DNA from: Pezicula radicicola
Taxonomy: Eukaryota > Ascomycota > Leotiomycetes > Helotiales > Dermateaceae
NCBI GenBank assembly: GCA_003008705.1
Contig: PDUO01000001.1
Coordinates: forward strand, 2,163,694-2,227,693
Direction of reading: 5' to 3'
Length of the DNA stretch: 64,000 nucleotides
How positions within the stretch are numbered: position 1 is the stretch's first letter; each line of letters opens with the position of its first letter. Under the pieces are notes generated by a model that did no database searches, was not told the DNA's origin, and saw only the letters and a program-made list of their open reading frames with translations. The position numbers and the translations under genes were made by a program. This document shows positions 25,652 through 36,066 of this stretch, piece by piece.

Positions 25652-25914
25652 TTTGGGAGGTAGGATAGGTGGCGAAGTAAGAAGTAGAGGTTTAGCTGAT
25701 AGGGTTTTGTTTGTGGTTAGAGAGATGGTTTAAATAGGAGTTGTAGGTAAACGATAAGATTTAAGCGGCAAATTTACTCTTCATAGATGTACGTTTTTGT
25801 GCATCTATGTAATAAGAGTTGAAGAAGGAGAGAGAAAGATATAATAGAGAGGAAATGGTCCTAATATAAATATCCATCCGAGGTTAATGTTAGGACATAA
25901 GAACAGTCAAGCAA

Positions 25915-26052
25915 GCAAACTACATCAGAACCTAAAATCCTACTTTGTACGAGTCGCAACGTGAACTACCGATTGGGATAATGTGGTAGTGGCAAACATA
26001 GGTACTTATGTACGGAAGGGAGGGTATATGCATTAGATGGTGGTCAGCGGAC
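25915..26052 (+). repeat. Imperfect direct repeat, copy A
   Basis: Begins GCAAACTACATCAGAACCTA and shares an exact stretch of about 40 bp with copy B, then a looser match ending GGTCAGCGGAC. Confidence 0.85.
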
Positions 26053-26147
26053 AAGTTAGATGTGCGTATATCTTATATCCGGATCAAGAGCAAGTCAGCG
26101 ACCGATTTAAGGCAAGCAGCCAAGCAAACAAGCAAACAGTTAAACAC

Positions 26148-26280
26148 GCAAACTACATCAGAACCTAAAATCCTACTTTGTACGAGTCATAGCCTGAACT
26201 CGCAATCGGGCTATGGTAAGGTAGTTGTGATAAACATAGTACTAACGGGTACATGCATTGAATAATGTTGGTCAGCAGAC
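26148..26280 (+). repeat. Imperfect direct repeat, copy B
   Basis: Same order of blocks as copy A, ending GGTCAGCAGAC, with mostly transition differences in the second half. About 95 bp separate the copies. Confidence 0.85.
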
Positions 26281-27651
26281 TATAGTAGTCGGATGGACTT
26301 CGATGCTAGGTATGAGTATTGTACTAGTATACCTCGGTAAGATCGAACACCTGAATTAAGTAAATTGCCTAAATAAAGTTGGTTATTAGAAGTATTCACA
26401 TGCAAGTGTTGAAGGCCACTGTTTACGGAATATTTTGATAGGATTTAATACTGGTAGATGGTAATACTCTGATTTGAGTTAGGCGGAGTAAGAAGAGGTA
26501 TGTAGTGCTGTGCAAACTTTGAGTATGTATGCCTCTTATTGGTTAAGTGAGTAATAGTGACCTTCCAATTCAAGTCTAGATTTAACAGCTGAGGTAATCA
26601 GTAGGTAGTAAATAAACTGTTCTTGAGGAAGCGAGGGGGTGGTAGAGAGAGCATCAATCTCACGTAACGCACATGAGCTCTTCCTGGTTTAGTGTAATAC
26701 TCTATAACTACCTGTAAAATAGAAAACCGCAGTAACATGTTTACTAGTCTTAAGCTTATTTGATTTCAGGTATACTTACTTCCCTTTTTAGGTCGAACTA
26801 GGGTGGCTTTTAAAGAACTACCGACTATAGATAGCTACTAAAGGATAATATAACTAATACACAAGCTTCGAGTTCTCGCAAGAAACCTGTTCAAACCTAT
26901 ATACTTTAACTTTATGGTACACTGCGGTATCGCAAAGATTCAGCTAAGAGAAGAGATGGGATATTTTTAGATGTGTTCAAAGCGAAATGTAGGGGGTAAC
27001 GGAAAGGGGCTTAGGCGAGATTATAACTGGGTGGGAATCCATCGCTTGGAAGGCTGTGTACCTTAAGGTTACCTATACTTAGATGTAGGTCTCGGACGTT
27101 AAGATTAGTATAGATAGCTGGATTGGAAAGTGTCGAGGTATTTTAGGCTGATAGTTTGCTGGTTGTGGTACCTACTGAGGAGGCTGCTTTTTCTTTTTTC
27201 ACTGTGAGATGAAAATGGCTCCACGTGACAAAAACTAGATATTGTCAATAGAGAAGATACTGTAAAGTATACAACCGACCTACCTTACTATATCCACCCC
27301 AACTCCAAATATTTCATCTTGAGACATATCCCTTCCTTGACGTTACTCAGAAATAAAAAGAGGTGGGTAAATACGTAGCAGAAATAACAACACGTGCTCT
27401 AAGCGAACAAGCTGCGCCTCGTCGAATTGCAAATCAAACCACAAATGATGAAGCCACCAGAACCAATATTTGAATCGAGCCTGTAACCACACGTACTCCT
27501 CCCATTAAATATGTTTTCAGATTTATAGACTTAGAAAGGAAAGGAAACGAAACATAAAAAGCGAAAACACCACCCCAAACTTACGCCATTCATCTATCCT
27601 AACGGTCGCTTGCCAGAATTTCGCTACAGTACAGTAAGCAGAGAAAGCAAA

Positions 27652-28168
27652 ATGGCTGCTCCACAACGACCAAATCATCCAATTCAAGATCCATCAACCA
27701 TAATATCTCACCAACCACAACCACACAGGAGTATTTCAAATCCACAATATCAGAATCCACAGTACCAAAACCAAAACCAAAACCAAAACCAAAATCTGCA
27801 AAATATATCACAGCAACAAGAGCAACAAGAACAACAGAAACAACGGGAACTTCAACAAAAGGAAGTGGAGAATCTTACGCCGGAACAGCAGAGACAATTG
27901 GAAGGAATGCAGAAATGGGAGAGGATAAGACAGCAGAGGCGTGAGGCGCTTGCGGCTGCTGATGCTATTCGTATGCTTTTTCTTTCTTTTCGTCGCCACT
28001 TCTTAATGAATTATGAATTATGGTTTTTTGTTAGTGGTTGGAAAGATGGAAGCTGACGAATTGTGTTTTTTTTATGGTGTAGGTGATGGTGAGAAAGAGA
28101 AGAAACGTGGGGAGAAAGCGGGACTGGGATTATGTTTGGGTGGTATGAGTTTTAGTTGTTGTGGTTGA
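27652..28168 (+). CDS. Small Q/N-rich protein with Cys-Cys-Gly C-terminus, function unknown
   Basis: Two exons, 27652-27970 and 28083-28168, join in frame to 134 residues. It starts MAAPQRPNHPIQDPSTI. A (QN)n run encoded by CAAAAC repeats and a QQQEQQEQQ stretch precede a charged helix (LTPEQQRQLEGMQKWERIRQ... REALAAADAI). The second exon is short: RDGEKEKKRGEKAGLGLCLGGMSFSCCG. The tail LGLCLGGMSFSCCG could be lipid-modified on cysteine; that is inference. I do not recognise the family. The splice (donor GTATGC, acceptor GTAG) is supported by exact phase and by the immediate stop after the Cys-rich tail. A longer upstream frame lacks an ATG. Confidence 0.65.
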
Positions 28169-28270
28169 TTTGAATGAGAATGATGGGATGGGATGGGATG
28201 ATGTAGTTTTTCGGAGGGGTTGAGGTTATGCTGTGAGGGAATTGGGACGGTGAGGGTGAGGAATGGAGAG

Positions 28271-28386
28271 GTCTGCTTGAGGGATTGGTTGGTTTACCAC
28301 CTTTTGCTTTTTCATATAATGGGGGAATTGGAACTTGGCTGTAGGAAGTTGAGAGTGAGAGTTGAACAGGTGCTTACAGCTTTTGC
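28271..28386 (+). repeat. Diverged direct repeat, copy 1
   Basis: Shares GTAGGAAG, GTTGAACAGGTG and CTACAGC/TTACAGC blocks in order with 29052-29164. This copy is the more G-rich of the two. Confidence 0.75.
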
Positions 28387-29051
28387 TAGGCCTTAGGGAC
28401 ACTCAACAGTGATGAGATGCCGTGTTTTTCTTTTCGAATCGGTGGAGGCTGGTAGTCTTAGTCTGTGAAAATAAATCGATTTTGGACTAGTAGGGGGAAT
28501 CAACACATTATTATTCATATTAGCGTGTCCTACAGTTGAAGTAGCATACCCTCTAGGGTGCAAAGGCCCGTAAGGACACAGAACAACACGTGCCTAGGCA
28601 GTTCCGCTGCTAGAATCGTCTTGTAGAGGCTAGCTCGTCACAAGGCCTCACTTGCTACATATTGTCGTTTCCTAGGTTTATTTCAGGTACGATAGGTATA
28701 TAATTGCTAATAGATAACGAATATTCAGTTATTCGTTATGCTAACCTTTTGGGTATTCTGCTAGTGTGGCAGAATCTGTATATCTGTGCGGACTATTAGC
28801 TGACAGAATGACAATATTATTGAGACGAAATGTCTACTTCTGTCCACTCTGCCTGCATGTTGTTTTGCGCAGCAAGTAGTAGAGTGCTATAGAAACCATG
28901 AAAGTTGTGCATAGCTTAAACCTAAAGAGAGAAGATATTGGCTATTCTCAACGAGCTAATGAGAATAGTAATATGTGCTGAATCCCTCTACAGTACTAAG
29001 TCGCTATAGTGTTCCATATTGCTACGAAATTGAGATTGTCTGACATAGGAG

Positions 29052-29164
29052 GGTCTCCTCGAGGGATTTATTAGTTTACTGCCTTATTTTTTTATATGAT
29101 AGGCAGTTTAGCCGTAGGAAGCTTTAACAGAGTGAAAGTTGAACAGGTGCCCTACAGCCTTTGT
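29052..29164 (+). repeat. Diverged direct repeat, copy 2
   Basis: Counterpart of 28271-28386; several G-to-A differences (for example GGTTGG against TATTAG) make this copy more AT-rich. Confidence 0.75.
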
Positions 29165-29863
29165 GAAGTCGCGTCGACAGCAGTAAGGGAGTTGGTGGAA
29201 TTTTAGGCAACCGTCAATGTATGGAAGAACCCTCCTAGCCTTCTCACCTATCACACCCAGGCATCTCGAGTCTTCTGCAACACGTGCCCATGCATTTGAG
29301 CCATTTCAATCCAAAGCGGCTGTAATAGACGTTATATCCGACGTTCGGACTCGTGTTAATATATCGCACTACAGAGAGTGGATTAAGATCCCACCAATAG
29401 GCATTTTGTACTTCGTATAGCATGAATTATCAAGCCTCGAATTTTTGGAAGAGCTCTGGGCAGCTTGAGGTCAATGCACTCTTTACGGACCTTCAGGCCA
29501 AGTTCGGACGTCAGACGAGAGGCAAGGCTTTGAGAGGGACCACAATCGCTACTTAAATTTGATGTTCTCGAGGACTGTATCGGTGAGTCTTTTCATTATT
29601 CGGCATATGCTGATGGAAGCGATAAATAGTGTTTGTATACTTATCGGTTCCACGTTAAGGTTGTGGCGTTACGGTGGTAGCAGTTAATAATCAGAAAGTT
29701 CTCGTGTAGAAATGGTACTCAACGACCAACACACCGATTGGATGGATAAAGTGGTGTAAGTGGCACCGCACACCAGATTTCGAAGTGACAGGGTCGGGGA
29801 CTTAGCTTCTCTGGCGCCTGTTTTACTTTCACCTCTGTACTGAGTTACTTAAAAATGATCAAG

Positions 29864-29881
29864 CGGCGAGAAGTCTCGCCG
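29864..29881. repeat. Perfect inverted repeat, 8-bp stem
   Basis: CGGCGAGA, two-base spacer AG, TCTCGCCG. GC-rich in an AT-rich setting. No adjoining T-run, and not next to a gene end. Confidence 0.8.
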
Positions 29882-30218
29882 TATGGGTGCGTTTGTTCAT
29901 GCGCTGGTAGGCCTTGATAGGGCTATGGACGTCATAGTGCTACAATGGAAGAGATCCTTCGGACGTCGAGTCCAACTGAGACTACTCTGAGAGGCGCATT
30001 GGGTCTGCTTACTGTTGTTGATCGCCGGTTGCCTGCGTTTTACGGTACTTGTACAGTACCACTTGCCATTACCGTACATCTTAATGATCTTACTAGCCGT
30101 CGCAAGGTGGGCGGCTAGAATTTCGTTTCTCTCTTTATTTCTTTCTTACAATCCCATTCTTTTGTGTTTATTAACAGCCTGGAGACATTATTGATATTGT
30201 ATTCATGACGAGTTGAGG

Positions 30219-31601
30219 ATGGTAGTTCCTAAGCGCATCTGGAGCTTGGTGGCTCTCCCCTCAACAGTTGCACTACTCCTCTTCTTCCTATGGAACTACG
30301 GCGTTCCAGATCTCAGATCTCCATCAGATAGACAACATTCAGTACCACCACAAGACAAACCACAAGGACCAATTTACAAAGACAAAGAGAAAACAACCAA
30401 CCCACCCGCCAAACCCATCACCGACAACTTCCTCTTCGCAGAAGATTTCATATCAAAAGATGACTTCCCCTCCATCCCCTCATGGAACCAACCACCCAAC
30501 CCACACGTCCCAGAAAGTACACCTCTCTTCATAGGCTTCACAAGAAACTGGCCCCTCCTCCAACAATGCATCCTCTCTTACATAACAGCCGGCTGGCCAC
30601 CCTCAGACATCTACGTAGTAGATAACACTGGAACAATGAAATCCAATTTCCCCTCCTCCACCTCAACATCCTCCTCTCTCAACAAACCCATGGGAAAACT
30701 AACTCTTCAAAATCCCGTCTACCTGAACGTGCACCGCCTCCAAAACCTCTTCGGTGTAAACGTCATCTCAACACCAACACTCCTCACATTCGCACAACTT
30801 CAAAACTTCTATCTCTTTACAGCCATGGAAAGAGGCTGGGATTATTATTTCTGGGGACATATGGATGTTTTAATTCTAGGCGACGAAACTCTGACACTCG
30901 GAAGCGAGAAAGAAAATCATATTCCACGCACCGAATATAAATCCCTCTACAACCACGCCATCGACGCAATACGCGAAACCCAAAACTCCTCATACACAGC
31001 TGATAATGGAGGAGACTGGGCAATTCGATTCTTCGCTTACGATTGGTTAGCATTAAACAATGTAAAATCATTTATGAAATTAGGAGGTTGGGATACCTTC
31101 GTATCATATTACCTAGGAGATTGCGACATGCACGAAAGGATCCGAATGTCAAATATAAAAATGGATACAGTAGAAGCAGGTTGGATCTTCGACGTAGGAA
31201 GATCAATCGATCTATCTCTGCTCTTCCGTCGCCGAATCGACCCTACTCATCCCCCTAAAACCCTCAAAGAATTAAACGCATTACCCGAAGATGTTAGAGG
31301 AGGTGAAGGATATAAGCAATTGAGAAAAGCTATTGATGTGGAGACGGAATTTAAAGCTCATGGTGATGCTTATCGTAATGCTTGGCAGGATAAACAGTCT
31401 GGTGGTCAGGGTGAACCGTTTTATCGCGATCCGAAGGGCTTTTATGAGGCGATGGAGATGGCTATTGCTAATGGCGTTGCTACTTATAAGGAGAAATGGG
31501 GGCATGAGGGTTGTGAGTTGAAGAAGTATGGGTTTAAATTGGAGGATGCTTGGATGGTAGAGAAGGATTTTGAGGTTAAGGATAAATGTAAGAAGGGGTA
31601 A
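30219..31601 (+). CDS. Type II membrane protein, glycosyltransferase-like
   Basis: Single exon, 460 residues from the ATG at 30219 (MVVPKRIWSLVALPSTVALL); two upstream in-frame codons are TTG and AGG, not a start. One N-terminal membrane segment (about residues 8-25) leaves the rest lumenal. The catalytic-like region begins LFIGFTRNWPLLQQCILSYI, with IYVVDNTG and, later, YYFWGHMDVLIL, a DxD-like HMDV position, followed by WLALNNVKSFMKLGGWDTFV and YYLGDCDMHERI. This layout resembles Golgi GT-A-fold transferases found across Pezizomycotina, but the donor, acceptor and exact family cannot be named. Codon use in the first half is notably C-ending while the last 300 bp is not. Confidence 0.75.
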   Translation: MVVPKRIWSLVALPSTVALLLFFLWNYGVPDLRSPSDRQHSVPPQDKPQGPIYKDKEKTTNPPAKPITDNFLFAEDFISKDDFPSIPSWNQPPNPHVPESTPLFIGFTRNWPLLQQCILSYITAGWPPSDIYVVDNTGTMKSNFPSSTSTSSSLNKPMGKLTLQNPVYLNVHRLQNLFGVNVISTPTLLTFAQLQNFYLFTAMERGWDYYFWGHMDVLILGDETLTLGSEKENHIPRTEYKSLYNHAIDAIRETQNSSYTADNGGDWAIRFFAYDWLALNNVKSFMKLGGWDTFVSYYLGDCDMHERIRMSNIKMDTVEAGWIFDVGRSIDLSLLFRRRIDPTHPPKTLKELNALPEDVRGGEGYKQLRKAIDVETEFKAHGDAYRNAWQDKQSGGQGEPFYRDPKGFYEAMEMAIANGVATYKEKWGHEGCELKKYGFKLEDAWMVEKDFEVKDKCKKG

Positions 31602-33037
31602 TGGCAGTTGTGGATTTATTGGTGTTGAGGGTTGGGCAATTGGCGTTTGTAAGGATAGATGGAGTCCTACGGTATCGGTACGTAGGTATATCTGGCTGGC
31701 TTTTTTTGAGCGATACATTTGTTACTGCTCGCTCTCATCAACAAACACTTCTTGAAGTTAGTATTATATAATATTTCAACATACCGTTTTCATCATAATA
31801 CCAAATAATTTCTCGTTGTTACTCAACTACATCCATAAGTCCTATACAACAATCATTCAGAATCCTAGAGTTCTACTCATTAATACTTCTCTCTTTAGTA
31901 CATGCATTCTCGTTTCTAACTATGGTACAAATCAGCAACTCTACTATTAACCCTATGGACACCACTAAAAATAATCAGCAGTTGATAAAAAAAAAGCAGA
32001 TTTCTTTTAGTTCTAAGAAGTTGTGAAGCGATTTCGTATAGTATTCGAATATAAAGATAGCACAAGAAGCTCCGTAGTTACTCTTTAACGGTGCCCCTGA
32101 GAAAGACAAAACAACTCTCACACTTACTAAAGCAGGGAATGATGTGGCCAACTCGCTTCCAAAGATTAATTAGTGCTGTAAATACAAGACCTGGCAGTCA
32201 GTATTGAGGGCTATACACTGTACAGCAAGCTAAGCTCAGATAAACGAGTAATACTTCGTAAACGAGATGATTTTAGCGTTTGCCGAATAAAGCCTTCAAG
32301 TCCGTTGGTAATTGTTCTATTTTTCCAGCAGGGTTAGTCAATGTAGTTGAATGAAAGTAACGAAATACTTTAGAGACGTGGGAGCAATTTTTTAAAGAAG
32401 AAAATATTTTAAGGAGTTAAGATTGTTGTTATACTGTTACAGTAGAATCTCGTCGCTTCCTCACTCTTATAAGCATAAGCGGGCTACCTATTCGGAGACG
32501 AAAAAATTTATTGGTAACACTTTATTATTTGTCCCCCGCTCTCTTAACTAAAATCGTAGAGACCTTTTGTTGCCCAATAATCACGTGCTATTAGCATAAG
32601 TATTATATCCTCATTTTCGTATATTATCTGAGCCTCATTCAGGTCAATTACGTGGCTATACACGTGGCTCTCGTACGCAAACTTTATGCATGGAAATCAC
32701 GTCATTTTGTATAGAATTTGGGCCCAATCTAATACCTCTCACTTTGCATATAAAGCCTGGCCTCTGCCCTTACAATTCAGAGGGCAAGTACTCACAATTC
32801 ACTCATATATGTATATACCACACCATTTCCACAATATCGAAGTTCTGTACTTTTTCTATATTTCTATAGAAGCCAAGAGATGTTCTGTAGAATACAGACA
32901 ATGCTACGTGATTGTGCCTGCCTGTAACTAACTTAGGTAGTTAAATTTAGTAGCTCGCTTAGTTTACGAGTGTCGATGTCTAGATGATCATTACAACGCG
33001 GAGTTACGAAACAACCTTAATGGTAGACCATAACGAT
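31602..33037. other. AT-rich gene-free stretch
   Basis: No gene or intact mobile element. The sequence is visibly AT-rich with frequent TpA. Two ACGTGGCT direct repeats within an E-box-like CACGTG context lie near 32650-32668. It ends at the stop of the UNC93-like gene. Confidence 0.5.
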
Positions 33038-35238
33038 CTAGACTTCACCATTACTAGGAGTCTTGTCAGCTGATTCCACCTCAGAAATATGCATATCCAC
33101 TTTATATTCCTGTAGACCAAGTTTTCGAACTACCATCCCCGCCGGCACCAAAGCTATTCCCCAAAGAGCAAAATTGACTCCAAGAGCAACTATGAGCTGG
33201 GTTGAATGTCAGTATGTTAGAAACCCTCACAGAGAAGAGAAGGGTAAGATTAACACAACTCACTGGAGCCTTTGTAGAACTGATGCCAGCTGTAGATTAG
33301 GAATCCATAATTAGCTATGTTTGACTCGACAATGCTGCCAAGATGGAGATGTGACTTACAAGCTATGGCACCACCTGCTGCTTCCACCCCTCTGACGATA
33401 GAAGTATATCGAACCAGGTCATTTGGCTCTTTTGCCATAAAGCCTACCATCCAATAGCAGTAGCTAGGTTGATTAGCTTGGTTTAACTACATTGCATTAC
33501 GTTCAATTCGAAATTTAAAAACTTACTTATATATTAGAGCACTAAGTCACTGTGAGTATGGACCATTTGAAAGATTGTAGGAGCTTACAAGTTAATTTGC
33601 CAGAAGATATATAATGCCCATCCTCGACCAAAGCCGGAACTTAGCCAGTCTAGAGACGGCTTGTGGTGTCCGTAATCGACCTGAATCTTGTTTGGCTCAG
33701 TAAGCCAATCGGAGTATTTTCGCCTCAGGAACTTACAATCGTACCCCAAACCCAGCATGCCCCGATCAATGTCATCATAAATGCATACCCTACCTTCGCG
33801 CGGGTATTCAATGAGAACCTTTGCCAGTCCAGAAAACTACCAAAGAGCGCATTTGTGATGACCTGAGCTAGTGCAGAGACAAGTGAGGCCAGAGCACGCG
33901 CTCTTACGCTAAAGTAGAGAGTCAAATACGAGCCCATGTATGATAACGCCCAAGTTGCATATAGGAAGAGGGGTAAACTAGATATTAAGCGTCAATAATG
34001 GCGCGTTTAATGCTGAGAAAGGTATGTGTACATCAGCATAACGTCTTTTGAGATCATTAGTCTTCCCAACGCTTTCAACTCTGCCCTCGCAGATATTTTG
34101 GGGCCAACTGGAACCGGTGTAGCATCTTTACGCTGCACTTTATTCGGAGGTGAGAGGAGCATAGCCACAAAAGGACCAAGACATTCTGTGGCCAGTTAGC
34201 ACAATTCTCATATTGATAGTTAGAACTTACGTAGTGCCACAAATACAATATAAGTTTTCCAATTCAACTTTCCAGTGACAGTGTTCTTAGCATCTAACAA
34301 CAAATTGTGAGCGGATATACCATCGTACCAAAATTGTTCTTACTCAAGCCTAGATTTATAGCACCTCCGAGTATGGAACCTCCCTGGCAATTAAAGTCAG
34401 CCTGTATCATGGTGAAGGTGGAGGAGATAGAACATTTCGGTATGCGAGCCAGTAAGCAAGGTATCGACCTCTCTTCTTAGGCTCAGGATCTAGATATTTT
34501 CGTGAGCATACATCTAGGATGACAATATCTATTTACAGATATGACTTACAACTGAGCATAATTGCCCCTTCCGCTGCCCAGAATGCGCCAGCAGTAATTC
34601 CACAAGCGGCTGAGCCAAAATAGACGAACCATTCAGTTCCATATCGATTGTTGCAATACAATGCCGCCGAGTAAATCCTAGCATTGTGATTAGTCTGGCT
34701 GAATGGGCTGTAATTTTCCTGACGCTGGATTTGAAGAGCTTACGCACTGAAGTACAGATTAGTTTCCATCCGGTATGAAAGGGGAAGGTGCGAGGTCGAG
34801 AGGCATGACCTACTATCCGGTAGTTCCAAATACAAAAGTCGCCTTCAACCCAAATCTGTTCGCTATGACACTCCCGAAAATGCAAGTGAGTACCATGCAG
34901 CAGTCAAGTATTACATTTCCAGCCCTACAATAATCGTAAACTCGGGTTCTAGTGTTCCGATTTACGTTCGGATGTCAGCGCTGGAATTCATACATTACTA
35001 AGTAGGGTGTCTGTTGGCCGCCAGCCCCAGTTGAAGCCATGGCATTGTACAGTCCTATCGTGGCAGTCGCATAAGTAAAGTCTCAGCCCTCTTGCAGTCT
35101 GGAGTCCTCACCTGGAGCTGCAAATGCAGCAAGTCCAACAACTGTTGCTTGAAAAAGAGTAGCTCGGTACCATATTCTCTTCGCTGAAGGAGCATTTCCA
35201 TCATCCACTGTTGGAACTACGGCATCTGTTGGAGCCAT
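33038..35238 (-). CDS. UNC93-like (DUF895) multispanning membrane transporter
   Basis: Fifteen exons close exactly in frame to 459 residues, the usual family size: 35238-35112, 35054-34994, 34924-34814, 34746-34744, 34677-34550, 34489-34434, 34383-34344, 34293-34231, 34185-34032, 33977-33737, 33680-33589, 33541-33527, 33463-33360, 33289-33264, 33196-33038. It belongs to the fungal UNC93-like branch of the major facilitator fold. Signature blocks are GLYNAMASTGAGGQQTPYL, FGLKATFVFGTTGYAIYSAA, YCNNRYGTEWFVYFGSAACG, KKRGRYLAYWLAYRN, PLFLYATWALSYMGSYLT and YWMVGFMAKEPNDLVRYTSI. Substrate unknown. Oddities: a 3-nt exon and a 15-nt exon, and a weak donor GTTCTA after exon 6. Despite the broken look of the raw frames I see no disabling change. 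It is divergent from the dioxygenase gene. Confidence 0.9.
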
Positions 35239-36066
35239 CACCTATCACTTACTTTCTCGACAGGAGTAAAAGTCAATCTAAAGTGGTTTAAGATGATCCA
35301 TAAAACGAAATTCTTGACTTCCGTGGCATCGCTCTTATACTCTCTGTTATATCACCTTTAAAAATGTTGCAGCACTGAGATTGCGTGCTTCGAAATTTCC
35401 CATAAGTGGCCTTGTCGGTGAAAATTGAATGCTATGGAATAGTGGACTGTAGATCAGCTTGACCCACTGTTGGGTACCTGGAGAGGCACAGTTTATTTTT
35501 TGGTAATGTAGGGGTTGGAAATCCTTTAAGTTAATAAAGCAGAGACAATATGTATGCACATGAAATACGGAGCTGGAATCCTTCCAGCAATTATATCACG
35601 TCTTATCTAGTATAACGTACTCCCTCAAATTCATATAATCTTGCCAGCTTGAGATTATAAAAATACAAAGTTCTCACACCTTAAATACATTCAAGATTCG
35701 TTGTTCTAGCTTGTCTAGCACGTCATTTCAAGCTTCGCTTTCATCACATCCATCCCACCCTCGACAACGAAAGATCAACGTCGATGCGTATAAAAAACAA
35801 TCAACTAATTCAAATATCAGGCTGCTAATAAAGGCGAGGACACAGATTCGGATACTAACTTCCGAAAGGCTCCATTCCATCATGAATCTGCCCAAAAGTA
35901 GTTTAGTGTGCCAAGTAGCTAGTGCTCGTATGGCCTATTCTCTTATACCCATATTCTAGTTGCCGTATATTATTTATGGAAAGTTCTACAACCAGCTTTG
36001 TAAATACTCTTTTCTTCATTCTAGGAGCCAATTTTTTCCCTATCACGTTGTTTGTACACTACAAAA
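35239..36066. promoter_or_regulatory. Divergent promoter of UNC93-like transporter and TauD-like dioxygenase
   Basis: 828 bp between start codons, AT-rich, with no ORF I can support. Shared control of the two genes is possible but not shown. Confidence 0.5.

Larger units (their letters stand above)
25652..27651. other. AT-rich intergenic with duplicated unit
   Basis: No gene. Contains two related copies of a unit of about 135 bp (25915-26052 and 26148-26280) and AT-rich sequence onward. A TACAGTACAGTA element lies at 27625-27636, just upstream of the next gene's ATG. Confidence 0.55.
28169..30218. other. AT-rich gene-free stretch with diverged duplication and a palindrome
   Basis: No coding region recognised. 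Holds two diverged copies of a unit of about 115 bp (28271-28386, 29052-29164), a perfect 8-bp-stem palindrome (29864-29881) and a GTACAGTAC element at 30051-30059 about 160 bp upstream of the next gene. Confidence 0.55.

Noticed and set aside
26880..26910. tRNA B-box-like GTTCAAACC
   Set aside because: No A box at the right distance and no acceptor-stem complementarity.
33038..35238. First impression that the transporter was a pseudogene
   Set aside because: Raw frames show only fragments, but fifteen exons join with correct phase throughout and give a full-length 459-residue family member.
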